64,000 nt of DNA from Bacillota bacterium (lineage in GTDB: Bacteria > Bacillota_A > Clostridia > Lachnospirales > Lachnospiraceae): the NCBI GenBank assembly GCA_023407175.1, contig JAEYMU010000017.1, positions 62,001-126,000 of the forward strand, written 5' to 3'. Shown here piece after piece: positions 34,583 to 43,155 of the stretch (positions are counted from its first letter, which is position 1; every line of letters begins with the position of its first letter). The translations under genes were made by a program, and so were the position numbers. Below the pieces are notes generated by a model. It was given only the letters and a program-made list of their open reading frames with translations, searched no databases and was not told the DNA's origin.

Positions 34583-35368
34583 TCACATCGTGCGCATCAG
34601 CACAATCGCAAATCCGATTGCAATTGCCAGAGCCTTGAGAACAGCCTCGCTCAGTCCCAAAAGCCCGGAAATCGTGTCACCGTTAATCATATCCCGCAGA
34701 GAGGAGGTCAGCGCAATTCCGGGAATCAGCAGCATGATGTTGCCGATGATGATTTTGTCGGGGCTGTTTCCTATCCCCACAGAAACCATTCCGATAACTG
34801 CTAGAGCCGCAAGGGCGCTGCACAGCATATGCAGCAGAATACTGTTGACCCGCAGCCTTGAAACAAAATGCAGGGAGGCAAACAGCAGAAGTCCGGAAAT
34901 AGCTGAAGCAAGAGCATCCTGCGCCGTTCCCCCAAAGAAAATGGAAAATACGGCTGAGATGACGGAATACAAACAGCAGCGTGCCCATGGGGGGTAGGAG
35001 GGGAAGCGCCGAAGCTCCTCGACGGAATGGCGAAACTCTTCAATGCTCAGGGGATGGGCGCATGACTTCCGGGAAAATTCGTTTATGCAGGCTACTCTCC
35101 CGAGATTTGTGTCATGGATACGAATACGGCGGGTCTGGGTGAGGATACGGCTGTCCGTTGTGTGCACCGTCAATACAATGCTGGAGGTTATTGTAAATAC
35201 ATCTGTTTTTGCAAATCCGTAAGCATTGCATAAGCGTGTGATGGTATCCTCCACGCGCATGACCTCCGCTCCGCTTATGAGGAGAAGCTCGCCTACATCT
35301 AAAATGCAGGACAGCAGGATATCTTCTGCCGGGCAGACCTTTGTTTGCTGTATCATTCCCTCCTGCAT
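34583..35368 (-). CDS. ThrE/YjjP-like threonine/serine exporter, large subunit
   Basis: 261 residues. The N-terminal soluble part (GELLLISGAEVMRVEDTITRLCNAYG, FTITSSIVLTV) and about five C-terminal helices, with NIMLLIPGIALTSSLRDMINGDTISG, match the YjjP (DUF1212) half of ThrE. GGAGG lies ten bases before the ATG at 35368. It heads a two-gene minus-strand operon divergent from the LacI gene. Tandem TTATTAGT motifs sit in the divergent region, so it may be co-regulated with the sugar modules. Export of an amino-acid or hydroxy-acid by-product is a possible link. Confidence 0.88.
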   Translation of the reverse strand: MQEGMIQQTKVCPAEDILLSCILDVGELLLISGAEVMRVEDTITRLCNAYGFAKTDVFTITSSIVLTVHTTDSRILTQTRRIRIHDTNLGRVACINEFSRKSCAHPLSIEEFRHSVEELRRFPSYPPWARCCLYSVISAVFSIFFGGTAQDALASAISGLLLFASLHFVSRLRVNSILLHMLCSALAALAVIGMVSVGIGNSPDKIIIGNIMLLIPGIALTSSLRDMINGDTISGLLGLSEAVLKALAIAIGFAIVLMRTM

Positions 35369-35396
35369 GTCAGGATACCTCCTTTATATTTGAATA

Positions 35397-35411
35397 TTAT
35401 TAGTTATTAGT
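35397..35411. promoter_or_regulatory. Tandem TTATTAGT motif, candidate operator
   Basis: Two overlapping copies of TTATTAGT (35397-35404 and 35404-35411) lie immediately upstream of the ThrE-like operon and next to a TTGACT on the plus strand. A third copy is at 35586-35593, just before the LacI RBS. The same 8-mer recurs in other module control regions of the window. Confidence 0.45.
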
Positions 35412-35585
35412 TATATACTTGACTTTGTCCCCAGACTATGGGAAAATAAAGCTGGATCAAAATTCACATTCTAAATATAGCGTATTCATTGGATATGTCA
35501 AGTAGTGGGCATTAAAAAAATTCAATAAGGCCTTTTTTCTGTTATGGCAATAATATTATCTGGAAATTAAAAAGTATTATTTATT

Positions 35586-35593
35586 TTATTAGT
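35586..35593 (+). promoter_or_regulatory. TTATTAGT motif before the LacI gene
   Basis: A single TTATTAGT lies six bases before the GGAG RBS of the LacI-family gene, placed to allow autoregulation if it is an operator. Confidence 0.35.
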
Positions 35594-35612
35594 TATAAAG
35601 GAGCGTTTCGAG

Positions 35613-36710
35613 ATGAAAAAAAATACTTCACAGGATGTAGCCAAGCTTGCGGGGGTTTCGCAGGCGGCTGTTTCTCTGATTTTGAACAACAGCGACAAAA
35701 TTGCCTTCAGCAATGAAACCAAGGAAAGGGTGTTCGCAGCTGCTCAGCAGCTGAATTACCGTATTCCTTCAAAAAAAAAGCCGCGGGAAAAAACAAGCAC
35801 GCGTATGCTGCTGGTGCTTACACCCACGCTTACCAATCAGTACTATGCCGAGTTAATCCAGGCCATAGAGGATTATGTGGATACCCTGGATTACCGTGTA
35901 ATCGTATGTAATACGTTCCGAAAGCCTGACCTGGAGAAATTTTATCTGGACACCTTTTTGGGCAGCCATGTGGAAGGCATTATCTATACCTTTTTGCCCA
36001 GCTTTCCCCGCTTTATTGAACAAATTTCAAGCACGACCCCGACGGTTATTATAGGAGAGAAGCAAAACGACCTTTCCATCTGCTCGATTGAGCTGAGTAA
36101 CATGAGTGCCGGCTCTATGCTGGCGGAGCATCTTTACCAGCTTGGACACCGCAAATGCGTCTTCATTTCCACGCCGTTGAACCAGCTGACTCTGGCGCGT
36201 GAGCAGCGGCTGGAGGGTATCCGCAGGCAGTTCGAATCACATGGAGTTACCGACGGGGTTGACGTTCTGATGGCAGAGGGCCTGCCGGAATCCGACAGCC
36301 AGGCTGACGGTATGCCTTACGAGTATTCCGTAGGGCGGCAGCTTACGGCGAACCTGATGCGCCGCAAATGTGCAGCCAGCGTCCTTATCGGTGTAAACGA
36401 CATGACGGCGTTAGGTATCCTGAACGAGCTGACTGACGGCGGATACCGTGTACCGGAGGACTATTCGGTCTGCGGCTTCGATAATATCTTTTCGTCAAGC
36501 ATTACGACTCCGGGACTGACCACGATTGAGCACCACCTGAGGGCGCGCTGTAAGGCAGCTGTGGATATGGTGATCGAAATGGGGCAAAACGGAGCAGTTT
36601 CCCATATTCCCGCGCCTCTTGTTAATAAAATTGAATATACACCCCAGCTGGTTGTCCGGGGCTCCACCGGTTCGGTAACCGCCCGGGAGGATTTGGCTGT
36701 GAAAGAATAG
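35613..36710 (+). CDS. LacI/GalR-family transcriptional regulator
   Basis: 365 residues. The N-terminal LacI HTH is SQDVAKLAGVSQAAVSLILNNSDKIAFSNETKERVFAAAQQLNY, with the hinge after it. The effector domain is PBP type 1 (MLLVLTPTLTNQYYAELIQAIEDY, then IGVNDMTALGILNELTDGGYRVPEDYSVCGFDNIF). It senses a sugar or derivative and usually represses. It is followed nine bases later by an AraC regulator, giving a two-regulator operon at the head of the 38-64 kb catabolic region. TTATTAGT copies in its own upstream region are candidate sites. Confidence 0.93.
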   Translation: MKKNTSQDVAKLAGVSQAAVSLILNNSDKIAFSNETKERVFAAAQQLNYRIPSKKKPREKTSTRMLLVLTPTLTNQYYAELIQAIEDYVDTLDYRVIVCNTFRKPDLEKFYLDTFLGSHVEGIIYTFLPSFPRFIEQISSTTPTVIIGEKQNDLSICSIELSNMSAGSMLAEHLYQLGHRKCVFISTPLNQLTLAREQRLEGIRRQFESHGVTDGVDVLMAEGLPESDSQADGMPYEYSVGRQLTANLMRRKCAASVLIGVNDMTALGILNELTDGGYRVPEDYSVCGFDNIFSSSITTPGLTTIEHHLRARCKAAVDMVIEMGQNGAVSHIPAPLVNKIEYTPQLVVRGSTGSVTAREDLAVKE

Positions 36711-36719
36711 GCAGCATTT

Positions 36720-37649
36720 ATGAAGCGGGAAAAATCTTATTTAGATTACCATAAAACCGTCCTGAAGCCCTCTATTACGGTAAACAGTATTGTGACGGTG
36801 CATTATTTTGAATACTCCAGCAGCTATTATTTTCCGGGCGAAGCCCATGATTTTTGGGAGTTTTTATATGTTGATAAGGGAGAGGTCCTGGTCAGCGCCA
36901 ATACGGCGGCTTTGGCTCTAAAAGCGGGGGAAATTATTTTTCATCAGCCCATGGAATTCCATACGGTGGGCGCCAACGGTGTGGTTGCGCCGAATTTGGC
37001 GGTGGTGGCCTTTGATTGCCGCTCACCGGCGATGGACTTTTTCAGAAATAAGGTTATGCGCGTTACACAAAAGCAGCACAGCTACATCGCGGACATAGTG
37101 GAAATCGCCTACCAGCTTTTTGACTCCCCTCTTAATGATCCTGAATTGAAGCGCCTGACTAAGCGCAAGGACAACGGTGTGCCCTTTGGCAGTGAGCAGA
37201 TTTTAAGAAGTACCCTTGAATTGCTGCTGCTGGATATGATACGCAATGACCAGCCCCCGCTGCAGAGAACCGCAGCCACGGCTTTCCGGAGAGAATATGA
37301 TCTTGAGCTTTATTTGCGTACGCTTCGCTTTTTTGAAGAACATCTTAGGGAGCAGCTTTCCCTGGAGGAAATATGCGATGCCCTGCTTGTCGGACGCTCG
37401 CACCTGCAAAAGCTTTTTCACGAAAAAACAGGAAGCGGAGTCGTGGACAATTTTGCCCGTATGAAAATACAATACGCCCGCCAGATTATCCGGGAGGGGC
37501 GGCTTAATTTTACGGAAACGGCAGAATATCTCGGCTATTCCTCCCTGTATTACTTTTCACGGCAATTTAAAAAGATTACTGGCATGACGCCAACGCAGTA
37601 CAGCCAGTCCATCCAGGCGAAAGCGCACATGGACGAACATGGCGGATAA
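36720..37649 (+). CDS. AraC-family transcriptional regulator
   Basis: 309 residues. The N-terminal cupin sensor includes FPGEAHDFWEFLYVDKGEVLV and IIFHQPMEFHTV. The C-terminal AraC HTH pair includes LSLEEICDALLVGRSHLQKLFHEKTGSGVVDNF and FTETAEYLGYSSLYYFSRQFKKITGMTPTQYSQ. Co-transcribed with the LacI gene; together they may integrate an inducer signal and activation for the downstream sugar modules. Its last codons overlap the stem of a strong terminator. Confidence 0.92.
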   Translation: MKREKSYLDYHKTVLKPSITVNSIVTVHYFEYSSSYYFPGEAHDFWEFLYVDKGEVLVSANTAALALKAGEIIFHQPMEFHTVGANGVVAPNLAVVAFDCRSPAMDFFRNKVMRVTQKQHSYIADIVEIAYQLFDSPLNDPELKRLTKRKDNGVPFGSEQILRSTLELLLLDMIRNDQPPLQRTAATAFRREYDLELYLRTLRFFEEHLREQLSLEEICDALLVGRSHLQKLFHEKTGSGVVDNFARMKIQYARQIIREGRLNFTETAEYLGYSSLYYFSRQFKKITGMTPTQYSQSIQAKAHMDEHGG

Positions 37650-37680
37650 CCTTTGTGAAGGTATCCGCCATGTTTTTTTT
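37638..37680 (+). terminator. Rho-independent terminator overlapping the AraC stop
   Basis: CATGGCGGATA-CCTT and AAGG-TATCCGCCATG arms followed by eight T. The T-run also forms part of the first arm of the repeat that follows. Confidence 0.9.
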
Positions 37681-37797
37681 GTAATAGGAAGTTCCTATTA
37701 CAAAAAAAGCCCTCCGTGTAGGACGCGCACCTCGCGGCAGGGAAGATATTGCTTCGCAATCCGCTCGGGCGCAAAGAGTCAGCAAGCTGACTCTTTA
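37674..37797. repeat. Structured dispersed repeat, copy 2
   Basis: First hairpin arms T-run plus GTAATAGGAA (37674-37690) and complement plus A-run (37692-37708). Then the core AAAGCCCTCCG-G-AGGA-GCGCAC shared with the element at 30725-30856, an ATTGC-TTC-GCAAT hairpin (37748-37760), CGCTCGGGCGC, and a last hairpin AAAGAGTCAGC/GCTGACTCTTT (37773-37795). Same order of parts as copy 1, different stem sequences. Confidence 0.65.
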
Positions 37798-37894
37798 TTC
37801 TACTCTTTTGTGCAAATTAAATCACCGATCGGATATCCTAATCCGATACCTTTTGCGATAAAATCAGGGTAGATAAGAAAAGGAGGGACGGTAT

Positions 37895-38926
37895 ATGAAA
37901 TGCTCGAAAATACTGGTTACCGGAGGTGCTGGGTATATTGGCAGCCACACCTGTGTACAGCTTCTGGAAAATGGATACGATATTATTGTTGCGGACAATC
38001 TGATAAACAGCAGTGAGGAATCCATCCGCCGGGTTGAAAAAATCACCGGGCGGCAGGTCCCGTTTTTTCATGTAGACCTGTGCGACGAGGGGGCGCTGGA
38101 CAAAATTTTCGATGAATATCCAATCCATGCGGTAATCCACTTTGCGGGATTGAAGGCTGTGGGGGAATCGGTCAGGATTCCGCTGCGCTATTATGAGAAC
38201 AATCTTGTGTCCACTTTAAATCTTTTGCACTGCATGGAAAAGCATCAGGTGTATCAGTTGGTTTTCAGCTCATCGGCGACGGTATACGGGAATCCGAAAA
38301 GCGTTCCGGTTTGTGAGGATTTTCCCACTTCAGCGACAAACCCCTATGGCGCTACCAAGCTTTTTCTTGAACGGATTTTAACTGATTTCTGTAATGCGGA
38401 CTCAAACCGCCGCTTTACGCTTTTACGCTATTTTAACCCGGTGGGCGCGCATAAAAGCGGTCTGATCGGCGAAGACCCGGGCGGAATTCCAAACAACCTT
38501 TTCCCGTATATCACTCAGGTGGCCATAGGGAAGCTTCCCAAGCTTTCGGTATTCGGCGGCGATTATCCGACGCCGGACGGAACCGGTGTGCGGGATTACA
38601 TCCATGTGGAGGATCTGGCAGCCGGACATCTGGCAGCTTTGGAGCATCTGGAGCATCAGGAGGGTGTTCAGGTCTACAATCTGGGGACAGGGACGGGCTA
38701 TTCCGTACTGGATATGGTACGAGCCTTTGAACGCGTGAACGGCGTAAAGGTGCTCTATTCCATTACCGAACGCCGTCCGGGAGATATAGCGGTCTGCTAC
38801 GCGGACGCGTCAAGGGCTGCGACGGAGCTTGGCTGGAAAGCGCAGCGCGGGCTGGAGGAAATGTGTGAGGATTCCTGGCGGTGGCAGACGCAGAATTCCA
38901 ATGGATATGAAGGAGGAAAACTATGA
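37895..38926 (+). CDS. galE: UDP-glucose 4-epimerase
   Basis: 343 residues. The extended SDR fold shows VTGGAGYIGSHTCVQLLE at residues 8-25, the FSSSATVYG catalytic Ser region, YGATK (Tyr-x-x-x-Lys) and the GTGTGYSVLDMVRAF C-terminal part. It interconverts UDP-Glc/UDP-Gal and possibly the N-acetylated forms. RBS AAAGGAGGG. It is the first of three overlapping genes (ATGA junctions) with a nucleotidyltransferase and a NahK-like kinase, the set used in Leloir-type and galacto-N-biose salvage. Confidence 0.95.
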   Translation: MKCSKILVTGGAGYIGSHTCVQLLENGYDIIVADNLINSSEESIRRVEKITGRQVPFFHVDLCDEGALDKIFDEYPIHAVIHFAGLKAVGESVRIPLRYYENNLVSTLNLLHCMEKHQVYQLVFSSSATVYGNPKSVPVCEDFPTSATNPYGATKLFLERILTDFCNADSNRRFTLLRYFNPVGAHKSGLIGEDPGGIPNNLFPYITQVAIGKLPKLSVFGGDYPTPDGTGVRDYIHVEDLAAGHLAALEHLEHQEGVQVYNLGTGTGYSVLDMVRAFERVNGVKVLYSITERRPGDIAVCYADASRAATELGWKAQRGLEEMCEDSWRWQTQNSNGYEGGKL

Positions 38927-39858
38927 AAAAAGAACCGATTGTTGTAGTCATGGCGGCCGGTATGGGCAGCCGTTACGGTGGTTTGAAGCAAATCGACCCG
39001 GTAGGAGATCATGGGGAAATTCTGATGGACTATGCACTTTACGACGCGAAGCGGGCGGGCTTTCAACGTGTTGTATTTATTATCAAGCCGGAGATGGAAG
39101 CCGAATTTCATGAGATAATCGGGCGGCGCATGGAAAAGCAGATGGAGGTTTCCTATGCCTTTCAGAAAATCGACAGTCTGCCCCAAGGCATCTTGGTTCC
39201 GGAGGGACGCACAAAGCCCTGGGGAACAGGACATGCGGTGCTTTCCTGCAGTGGGGTTGTGGATGCACCCTTTGCGGTAATTAATGCGGATGATTTTTAC
39301 GGACAGGAATCCTTTGACCGGATCTACCGTTTTCTGTGTGAGGAGCAGGAAGAAAATGCTCTTCACTTTGCAATGGTCGGTTATATTCTTGCTAATACCC
39401 TGACGGAGAACGGGCACGTGGCGCGTGGGATCTGCGAGGTGAAGGAGGGCTTTCTTACGAACATAACAGAGCGTACGCGTATTGAAAAGCACGATACCGC
39501 TGTTGAATATACGGAGGACGGGGAAAGCTGGAACACGCTGGACCCGCAGTCCATTGTTTCCATGAATCTGTGGGGCTTTACCCCTGTCATGCTGGAGAAG
39601 CTGAACGAGCATTTCGCAGACTTTCTTACCGGGGCATTAAGGACAAATCCACTTAAGGCAGAATATTTTCTGCCGTCGGTTGTAAATGAGCTCCTTAAGA
39701 GCAGGGAGGCATCCGTACGCGTACTGACCTCCCGGGATAAATGGTATGGGATGACCTACCATGAGGATAAGCCCTGTGTATGTGCTGCTATTCAGGAAAT
39801 GATCCGTACCGGAAAATATCCGGAGAATTTATGGAACCGTCAGGAGGAAAGAAAATGA
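38923..39858 (+). CDS. NTP-transferase family sugar-1-phosphate nucleotidyltransferase
   Basis: 311 residues. The N-terminal nucleotide-binding signature VVVMAAGMGSRYGGLKQIDPVG is visible, followed by WGTGHAVLSCSGVVDAPFAVINADDFYG (metal-binding Asp pair) and MNLWGFTPVMLEKL. It resembles the nucleotidyltransferases found beside NahK and GalE in gut bacteria, which join UTP to hexose- or HexNAc-1-phosphate. It overlaps galE and the kinase gene by four bases at each end, so the three proteins should be made together. Confidence 0.88.
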   Translation: MKKEPIVVVMAAGMGSRYGGLKQIDPVGDHGEILMDYALYDAKRAGFQRVVFIIKPEMEAEFHEIIGRRMEKQMEVSYAFQKIDSLPQGILVPEGRTKPWGTGHAVLSCSGVVDAPFAVINADDFYGQESFDRIYRFLCEEQEENALHFAMVGYILANTLTENGHVARGICEVKEGFLTNITERTRIEKHDTAVEYTEDGESWNTLDPQSIVSMNLWGFTPVMLEKLNEHFADFLTGALRTNPLKAEYFLPSVVNELLKSREASVRVLTSRDKWYGMTYHEDKPCVCAAIQEMIRTGKYPENLWNRQEERK

Positions 39859-40961
39859 ACCAGAATATAGAAGCTGCCGCCGCTTTATCCGCATTCCCCA
39901 CCGAGGGTACACTTATTGGGGTGCTCCCTTACGGAAGCGGCCATATCAACGATACCTACGCCGCCTATTACCAGCTGGAAAGCGGGGAATGCAGGCGTTA
40001 TCTGCTCCAGCGTATCAACAGCCGCATTTTTCGGGATGTGGATGGGTTAATGCGCAATATCGCAGGAGTGACCGGTTATCTTGCGGACCAAATTCGGGAA
40101 AATGGCGGAAATCCACGGCGTGAAGCACTCACACTCATTACGCCCCGGGACGGAGGCCTGTATTTTACTGACCCGCAGGACATGTGCTGGAGGATGTATG
40201 AATTTATTGAAAACACCTTCTCGGTGCAGATTGTAGAAAATCCAGAGGATATGTATCATTCCGGGCTTTCCTTCGGCAATTTCCAGAGGCTGCTGGCAGA
40301 TTACCCGGCGCAGTCGCTGACAGAATCCATTCCGGATTTTCATAATACGCCAAAACGCTATGAAGCCTTTCTGGAGGCTGTGGAAAAGGATGTACTGGGG
40401 CGTGCAGCCGGAGTGGAGAAAGAGATTGCATTCGTAAAAAGCCGCGCGGCAGATGCGCGTGCGCTGACCGGTCTGCTGAAAAGCGGAGAGCTTGCTCTGC
40501 GTGTTTCCCATAACGATACAAAAATTAATAACATTCTTTTCGATAAGGCGACGGGAATGGGGCTTTGTGTGATTGATCTGGATACTGTAATGCCAGGACT
40601 TTATCATTACGATTTTGGAGACGCAATCCGTTCAGGGGCAAATTCCGCCGCCGAGGACGAGCCGGATGTTAATAAAGTAGAAATCCGGCTGGACCTCTTC
40701 GAAGCCTTTACCAAAGGATATCTGGAAGCCGTCGGCAGCGTTCTTTCCAAAAAGGAAAAGGAGCTGCTGCCCATGAGCGCCAAGCTGATGACCCTTGAGT
40801 GCGGTATCCGTTTTTTGACGGATTATCTTGCGGGGGACAGCTACTTTAAAATCCATCGTCCCGGGCATAATCTGGACCGCGCCAGAACCCAGTTCAAAAT
40901 GGTTGCGGATATGGAGACTAAGTGGAGCCAAATGCAGCTGATTGTTCGGAGCTTTACATAA
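39855..40961 (+). CDS. N-acetylhexosamine 1-kinase-like protein (NahK/LnpB type)
   Basis: 368 residues from ATG 39855 (AGGAGGAAAG upstream, four-base overlap with the previous gene). It belongs to the aminoglycoside phosphotransferase-like family and shows the NahK pattern: GSGHINDTY (glycine-rich loop), YLLQRINSRIF, the catalytic HNDTKINNILFD (219-230) and IDLDTVMPG (metal Asp). NahK phosphorylates GlcNAc/GalNAc at C1. With GalE and the nucleotidyltransferase it forms a salvage set like bifidobacterial lnpBCD; the phosphorylase (lnpA) is not in this window. Confidence 0.88.
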   Translation: MNQNIEAAAALSAFPTEGTLIGVLPYGSGHINDTYAAYYQLESGECRRYLLQRINSRIFRDVDGLMRNIAGVTGYLADQIRENGGNPRREALTLITPRDGGLYFTDPQDMCWRMYEFIENTFSVQIVENPEDMYHSGLSFGNFQRLLADYPAQSLTESIPDFHNTPKRYEAFLEAVEKDVLGRAAGVEKEIAFVKSRAADARALTGLLKSGELALRVSHNDTKINNILFDKATGMGLCVIDLDTVMPGLYHYDFGDAIRSGANSAAEDEPDVNKVEIRLDLFEAFTKGYLEAVGSVLSKKEKELLPMSAKLMTLECGIRFLTDYLAGDSYFKIHRPGHNLDRARTQFKMVADMETKWSQMQLIVRSFT

Positions 40962-40993
40962 GCCTGTAAAGTGTTCCTGTAACATTGCTGCGC

Positions 40994-41222
40994 GGAAAAT
41001 CTGTTGCAGTTCAGCCTTGCAGGGAAATTGACAGGCTCTGGGAAAGAAATGTTTCCATATCGGAGCCGCTTTCGCTTAATTGCATTACGCAGCGGTACAT
41101 AAGGCTCCAAAATACGGAGCCTAAGTACCGGCGAATGCAAATACTCCGAATGGAGAACATTTTTTCCCAGAGCCTGTCACCTTCCCTGCAAGGCTGAACT
41201 ATAACGAAAATCTTGATTTTCC
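40994..41222. repeat. Long near-perfect inverted-repeat element (about 230 bases)
   Basis: Arms of about 45 bases (41009-41053 against 41156-41200) match with two mismatches and one indel. They are extended outward by GGAAAATC/GATTTTCC and inward by CGGAG/CTCCG, TGCATT/AATGCA, GGTAC/GTACC and GGCTCC/GGAGCC around an apical AAAATAC, so the whole element folds into one rod. No coding frame. It separates the NahK-like gene from the next promoter and fills most of a 371-base gap. Confidence 0.8.
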
Positions 41223-41233
41223 ACGGGAACCCC

Positions 41234-41262
41234 TTGACAATATAAAAGGGGTTTGTTATATT
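41234..41262 (+). promoter_or_regulatory. Promoter of the PfkB-aldolase-dehydrogenase operon
   Basis: TTGACA (41234-41239) and TATATT (41257-41262) with 17 bases between. An AACCCC/GGGGTT inverted repeat spans the -35 element. An ACTAATAA motif (41299-41306) lies downstream before the TTG start. Confidence 0.75.
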
Positions 41263-41298
41263 AGGATTATAAATTATTATTTATATATATAATTTATT

Positions 41299-41306
41299 AC
41301 TAATAA
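41299..41306 (+). promoter_or_regulatory. ACTAATAA motif (complement of TTATTAGT)
   Basis: One copy, in the leader of the PfkB operon, in the same orientation and context (T-ACTAATAATT) as the copy at 54058-54065 in front of the ABC importer operon. Confidence 0.4.
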
Positions 41307-41332
41307 TTCTGCATAAATGGTGGTGCTTTCGC

Positions 41333-42343
41333 TTGTATACAATTGTTGACAATGGTGTCGAAAATGTACGGGATACGATTCTTGCCTTAGGAGAGCTTTT
41401 GGTGGATTTAGTACCCAGTCGTGAGGATATGCTCATACGGGAAGCCGGCCCCGTGATTAAAACGGCCAGCGGTTCGGCAGGAATTTTTGCCTGTGCTGCT
41501 GCCCTCCTGGGGAGAAAAGGAGGATTTATCGGAAAGGTTGGCAAGGACAGTCTCAGTCAGTTGGTGACGGATACTCTGCGTGAGCAGGGGGTTGATATGT
41601 CCCATGTGATTGAATCGGATGAGGGACAAATTGGTCTTGCGTTTTTGGAATACCTTCCGGATCGGCGTAATTACCAGTATTATCGCCGCAATTCCGTAGG
41701 AAGCCTGTTAAGGGCGGAGGAATTGGACGAGGATTACATAGCGGGTGCATATGCCGTTCATTTTCCCGGAATGCTGCTGGAGCTTACCCAGGAGATGCGT
41801 GGAGCCTGTGAGCGCCTGATGGAGCTTGCCAAAAGGCATGGGGTGCTTCTGTCCTTCGATCCGAATATCCGCAGTGAGCTTTCTGCCGATGACGGAGCGC
41901 GTGCGCGGCTGATGAAGGCCGTTTGCATGGCGGATGTTGTGGCACCCACATTGAAGGAAGGACAGCTTATCACAGGTAAGCAGACCATCGGCGATGTTTT
42001 GCGTGCTTTGCACCTTATGGGACCGCGTGTGGTTGCACTCACCCGGGATAAGGACGGGCTGGTATTGAGCCGGGACGGGCAGGTTGTTTTTGTGGATGGA
42101 ATCGACGAGGAGCCTGTTGATCCGACAGGTGCCGGGGATACGCTGGCGGCTGCGTTGTGCGTGGGACTGCGTGAGAATATGCCGCTGATGGAGCTGGGGT
42201 GCTTTTGTAATTGCGCGGGAACATTGGTTATCACCAAAAAGGGAGCCATTGGAATGGCGCTGCCCACCCGGACAGAGGTGGATACCATGGTTGCGAGCGG
42301 TATCTGCAAGGCACATACGGCCTTATTGGCAAGCCTTGCATAA
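41333..42343 (+). CDS. PfkB-family sugar kinase (KdgK/fructokinase-like)
   Basis: 336 residues with a TTG start and a weak GGTGGTG RBS; no better start is visible. Ribokinase-fold signatures: LALGELLVDLVP, SGSAGIFACAAALLGRKGGFIGKVGKD and DPTGAGDTLAAAL (catalytic Asp). The gene is followed by an HpcH/HpaI aldolase and a hydroxyacid dehydrogenase. That order suggests phosphorylation of a keto-deoxy sugar acid or ketose before aldol cleavage, but fructokinase activity is equally possible. Confidence 0.85.
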   Translation: MYTIVDNGVENVRDTILALGELLVDLVPSREDMLIREAGPVIKTASGSAGIFACAAALLGRKGGFIGKVGKDSLSQLVTDTLREQGVDMSHVIESDEGQIGLAFLEYLPDRRNYQYYRRNSVGSLLRAEELDEDYIAGAYAVHFPGMLLELTQEMRGACERLMELAKRHGVLLSFDPNIRSELSADDGARARLMKAVCMADVVAPTLKEGQLITGKQTIGDVLRALHLMGPRVVALTRDKDGLVLSRDGQVVFVDGIDEEPVDPTGAGDTLAAALCVGLRENMPLMELGCFCNCAGTLVITKKGAIGMALPTRTEVDTMVASGICKAHTALLASLA

Positions 42344-42385
42344 AATAGACAGTTTCAAAAATTTCAAATAACAGGAGAAAAACGT

Positions 42386-43153
42386 ATGACATTTATAAAA
42401 GAGAGGCTCAAAAACGGTGAAAAGGTGCTGGGCACAATGATTACGACCTTTATAAGCCCTGATATTGCGAAAATACTTAAGAACTGCGGCTTTGATTTTT
42501 GCATTGTGGATTGTGAGCATGGAGCATTTACCACACGGGAGGTTGCGAACATAATTGCCGTGGCACGCGGTATTTCCCTGCCGGTGCTGGTGCGTATCCC
42601 CGAGATGCGTCGGGAGCATGCACTGAAATTTATGGAAATGGGTGCGTCGGGACTGCTTTTGCCGAATACGGAATCCGCAGAGCAGGCACGCATGCTGGTG
42701 GATTGCACCAAATATGCACCCCTGGGACATCGCGGCGTATCACTTTCCCGTCCGCATACGGACTTCCAGAAGATAAGCGACGGACCTGCCTATATGCAGA
42801 GTGCAAATGACCAGACTCTGCTTCTTTGCCAGATTGAATCGCGGGAGGGAGTAAAGCATATTGAGGAAATCATGGCAGTGGAAGGAATTGACGCAGCCCT
42901 GATCGGGCCTAATGATATGACGCAGGATTACGGTGTTCTGGATCATTTTGATGACCCGGAAATCGTGGCTGCATTTGAGAAGGTGATTGCTGCCGCTAAG
43001 GCTAACGGGAAATTCTCCGGAGTTCATTTTGCCGGCTCGGAGCCGCTGAAGAAATGGCTGAGCAAGGGAATGCAGCTGAATATGTGGAACAGCGACTGCG
43101 GGCTTTTGATGGCAGGTGCCGCCGCACAGATAAAGCAGTTGAAGGAGGAATAG
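42386..43153 (+). CDS. HpcH/HpaI-family class II (metal) aldolase
   Basis: 255 residues. The family signature FDFCIVDCEHGAFTTREV holds the catalytic His, followed by VLVRIPEMRREHALKFMEMGASGLLLPNTESAEQA, QIESREGV (metal Glu) and DAALIGPNDMTQ (metal Asp). These enzymes split 2-keto-3-deoxy or 4-hydroxy-2-keto acids (for example 2-dehydro-3-deoxyglucarate) into pyruvate and an aldehyde. RBS AGGAG. Its neighbours, a PfkB kinase and a D-2-hydroxyacid dehydrogenase, suggest sugar-acid breakdown. Confidence 0.92.
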   Translation: MTFIKERLKNGEKVLGTMITTFISPDIAKILKNCGFDFCIVDCEHGAFTTREVANIIAVARGISLPVLVRIPEMRREHALKFMEMGASGLLLPNTESAEQARMLVDCTKYAPLGHRGVSLSRPHTDFQKISDGPAYMQSANDQTLLLCQIESREGVKHIEEIMAVEGIDAALIGPNDMTQDYGVLDHFDDPEIVAAFEKVIAAAKANGKFSGVHFAGSEPLKKWLSKGMQLNMWNSDCGLLMAGAAAQIKQLKEE

Positions 43154-43155
43154 CC

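Noticed and set aside
33029..41222. CRISPR array
   Set aside because: The inverted repeats are single or paired elements, not regularly spaced direct repeats with unique spacers, and there are no cas genes.
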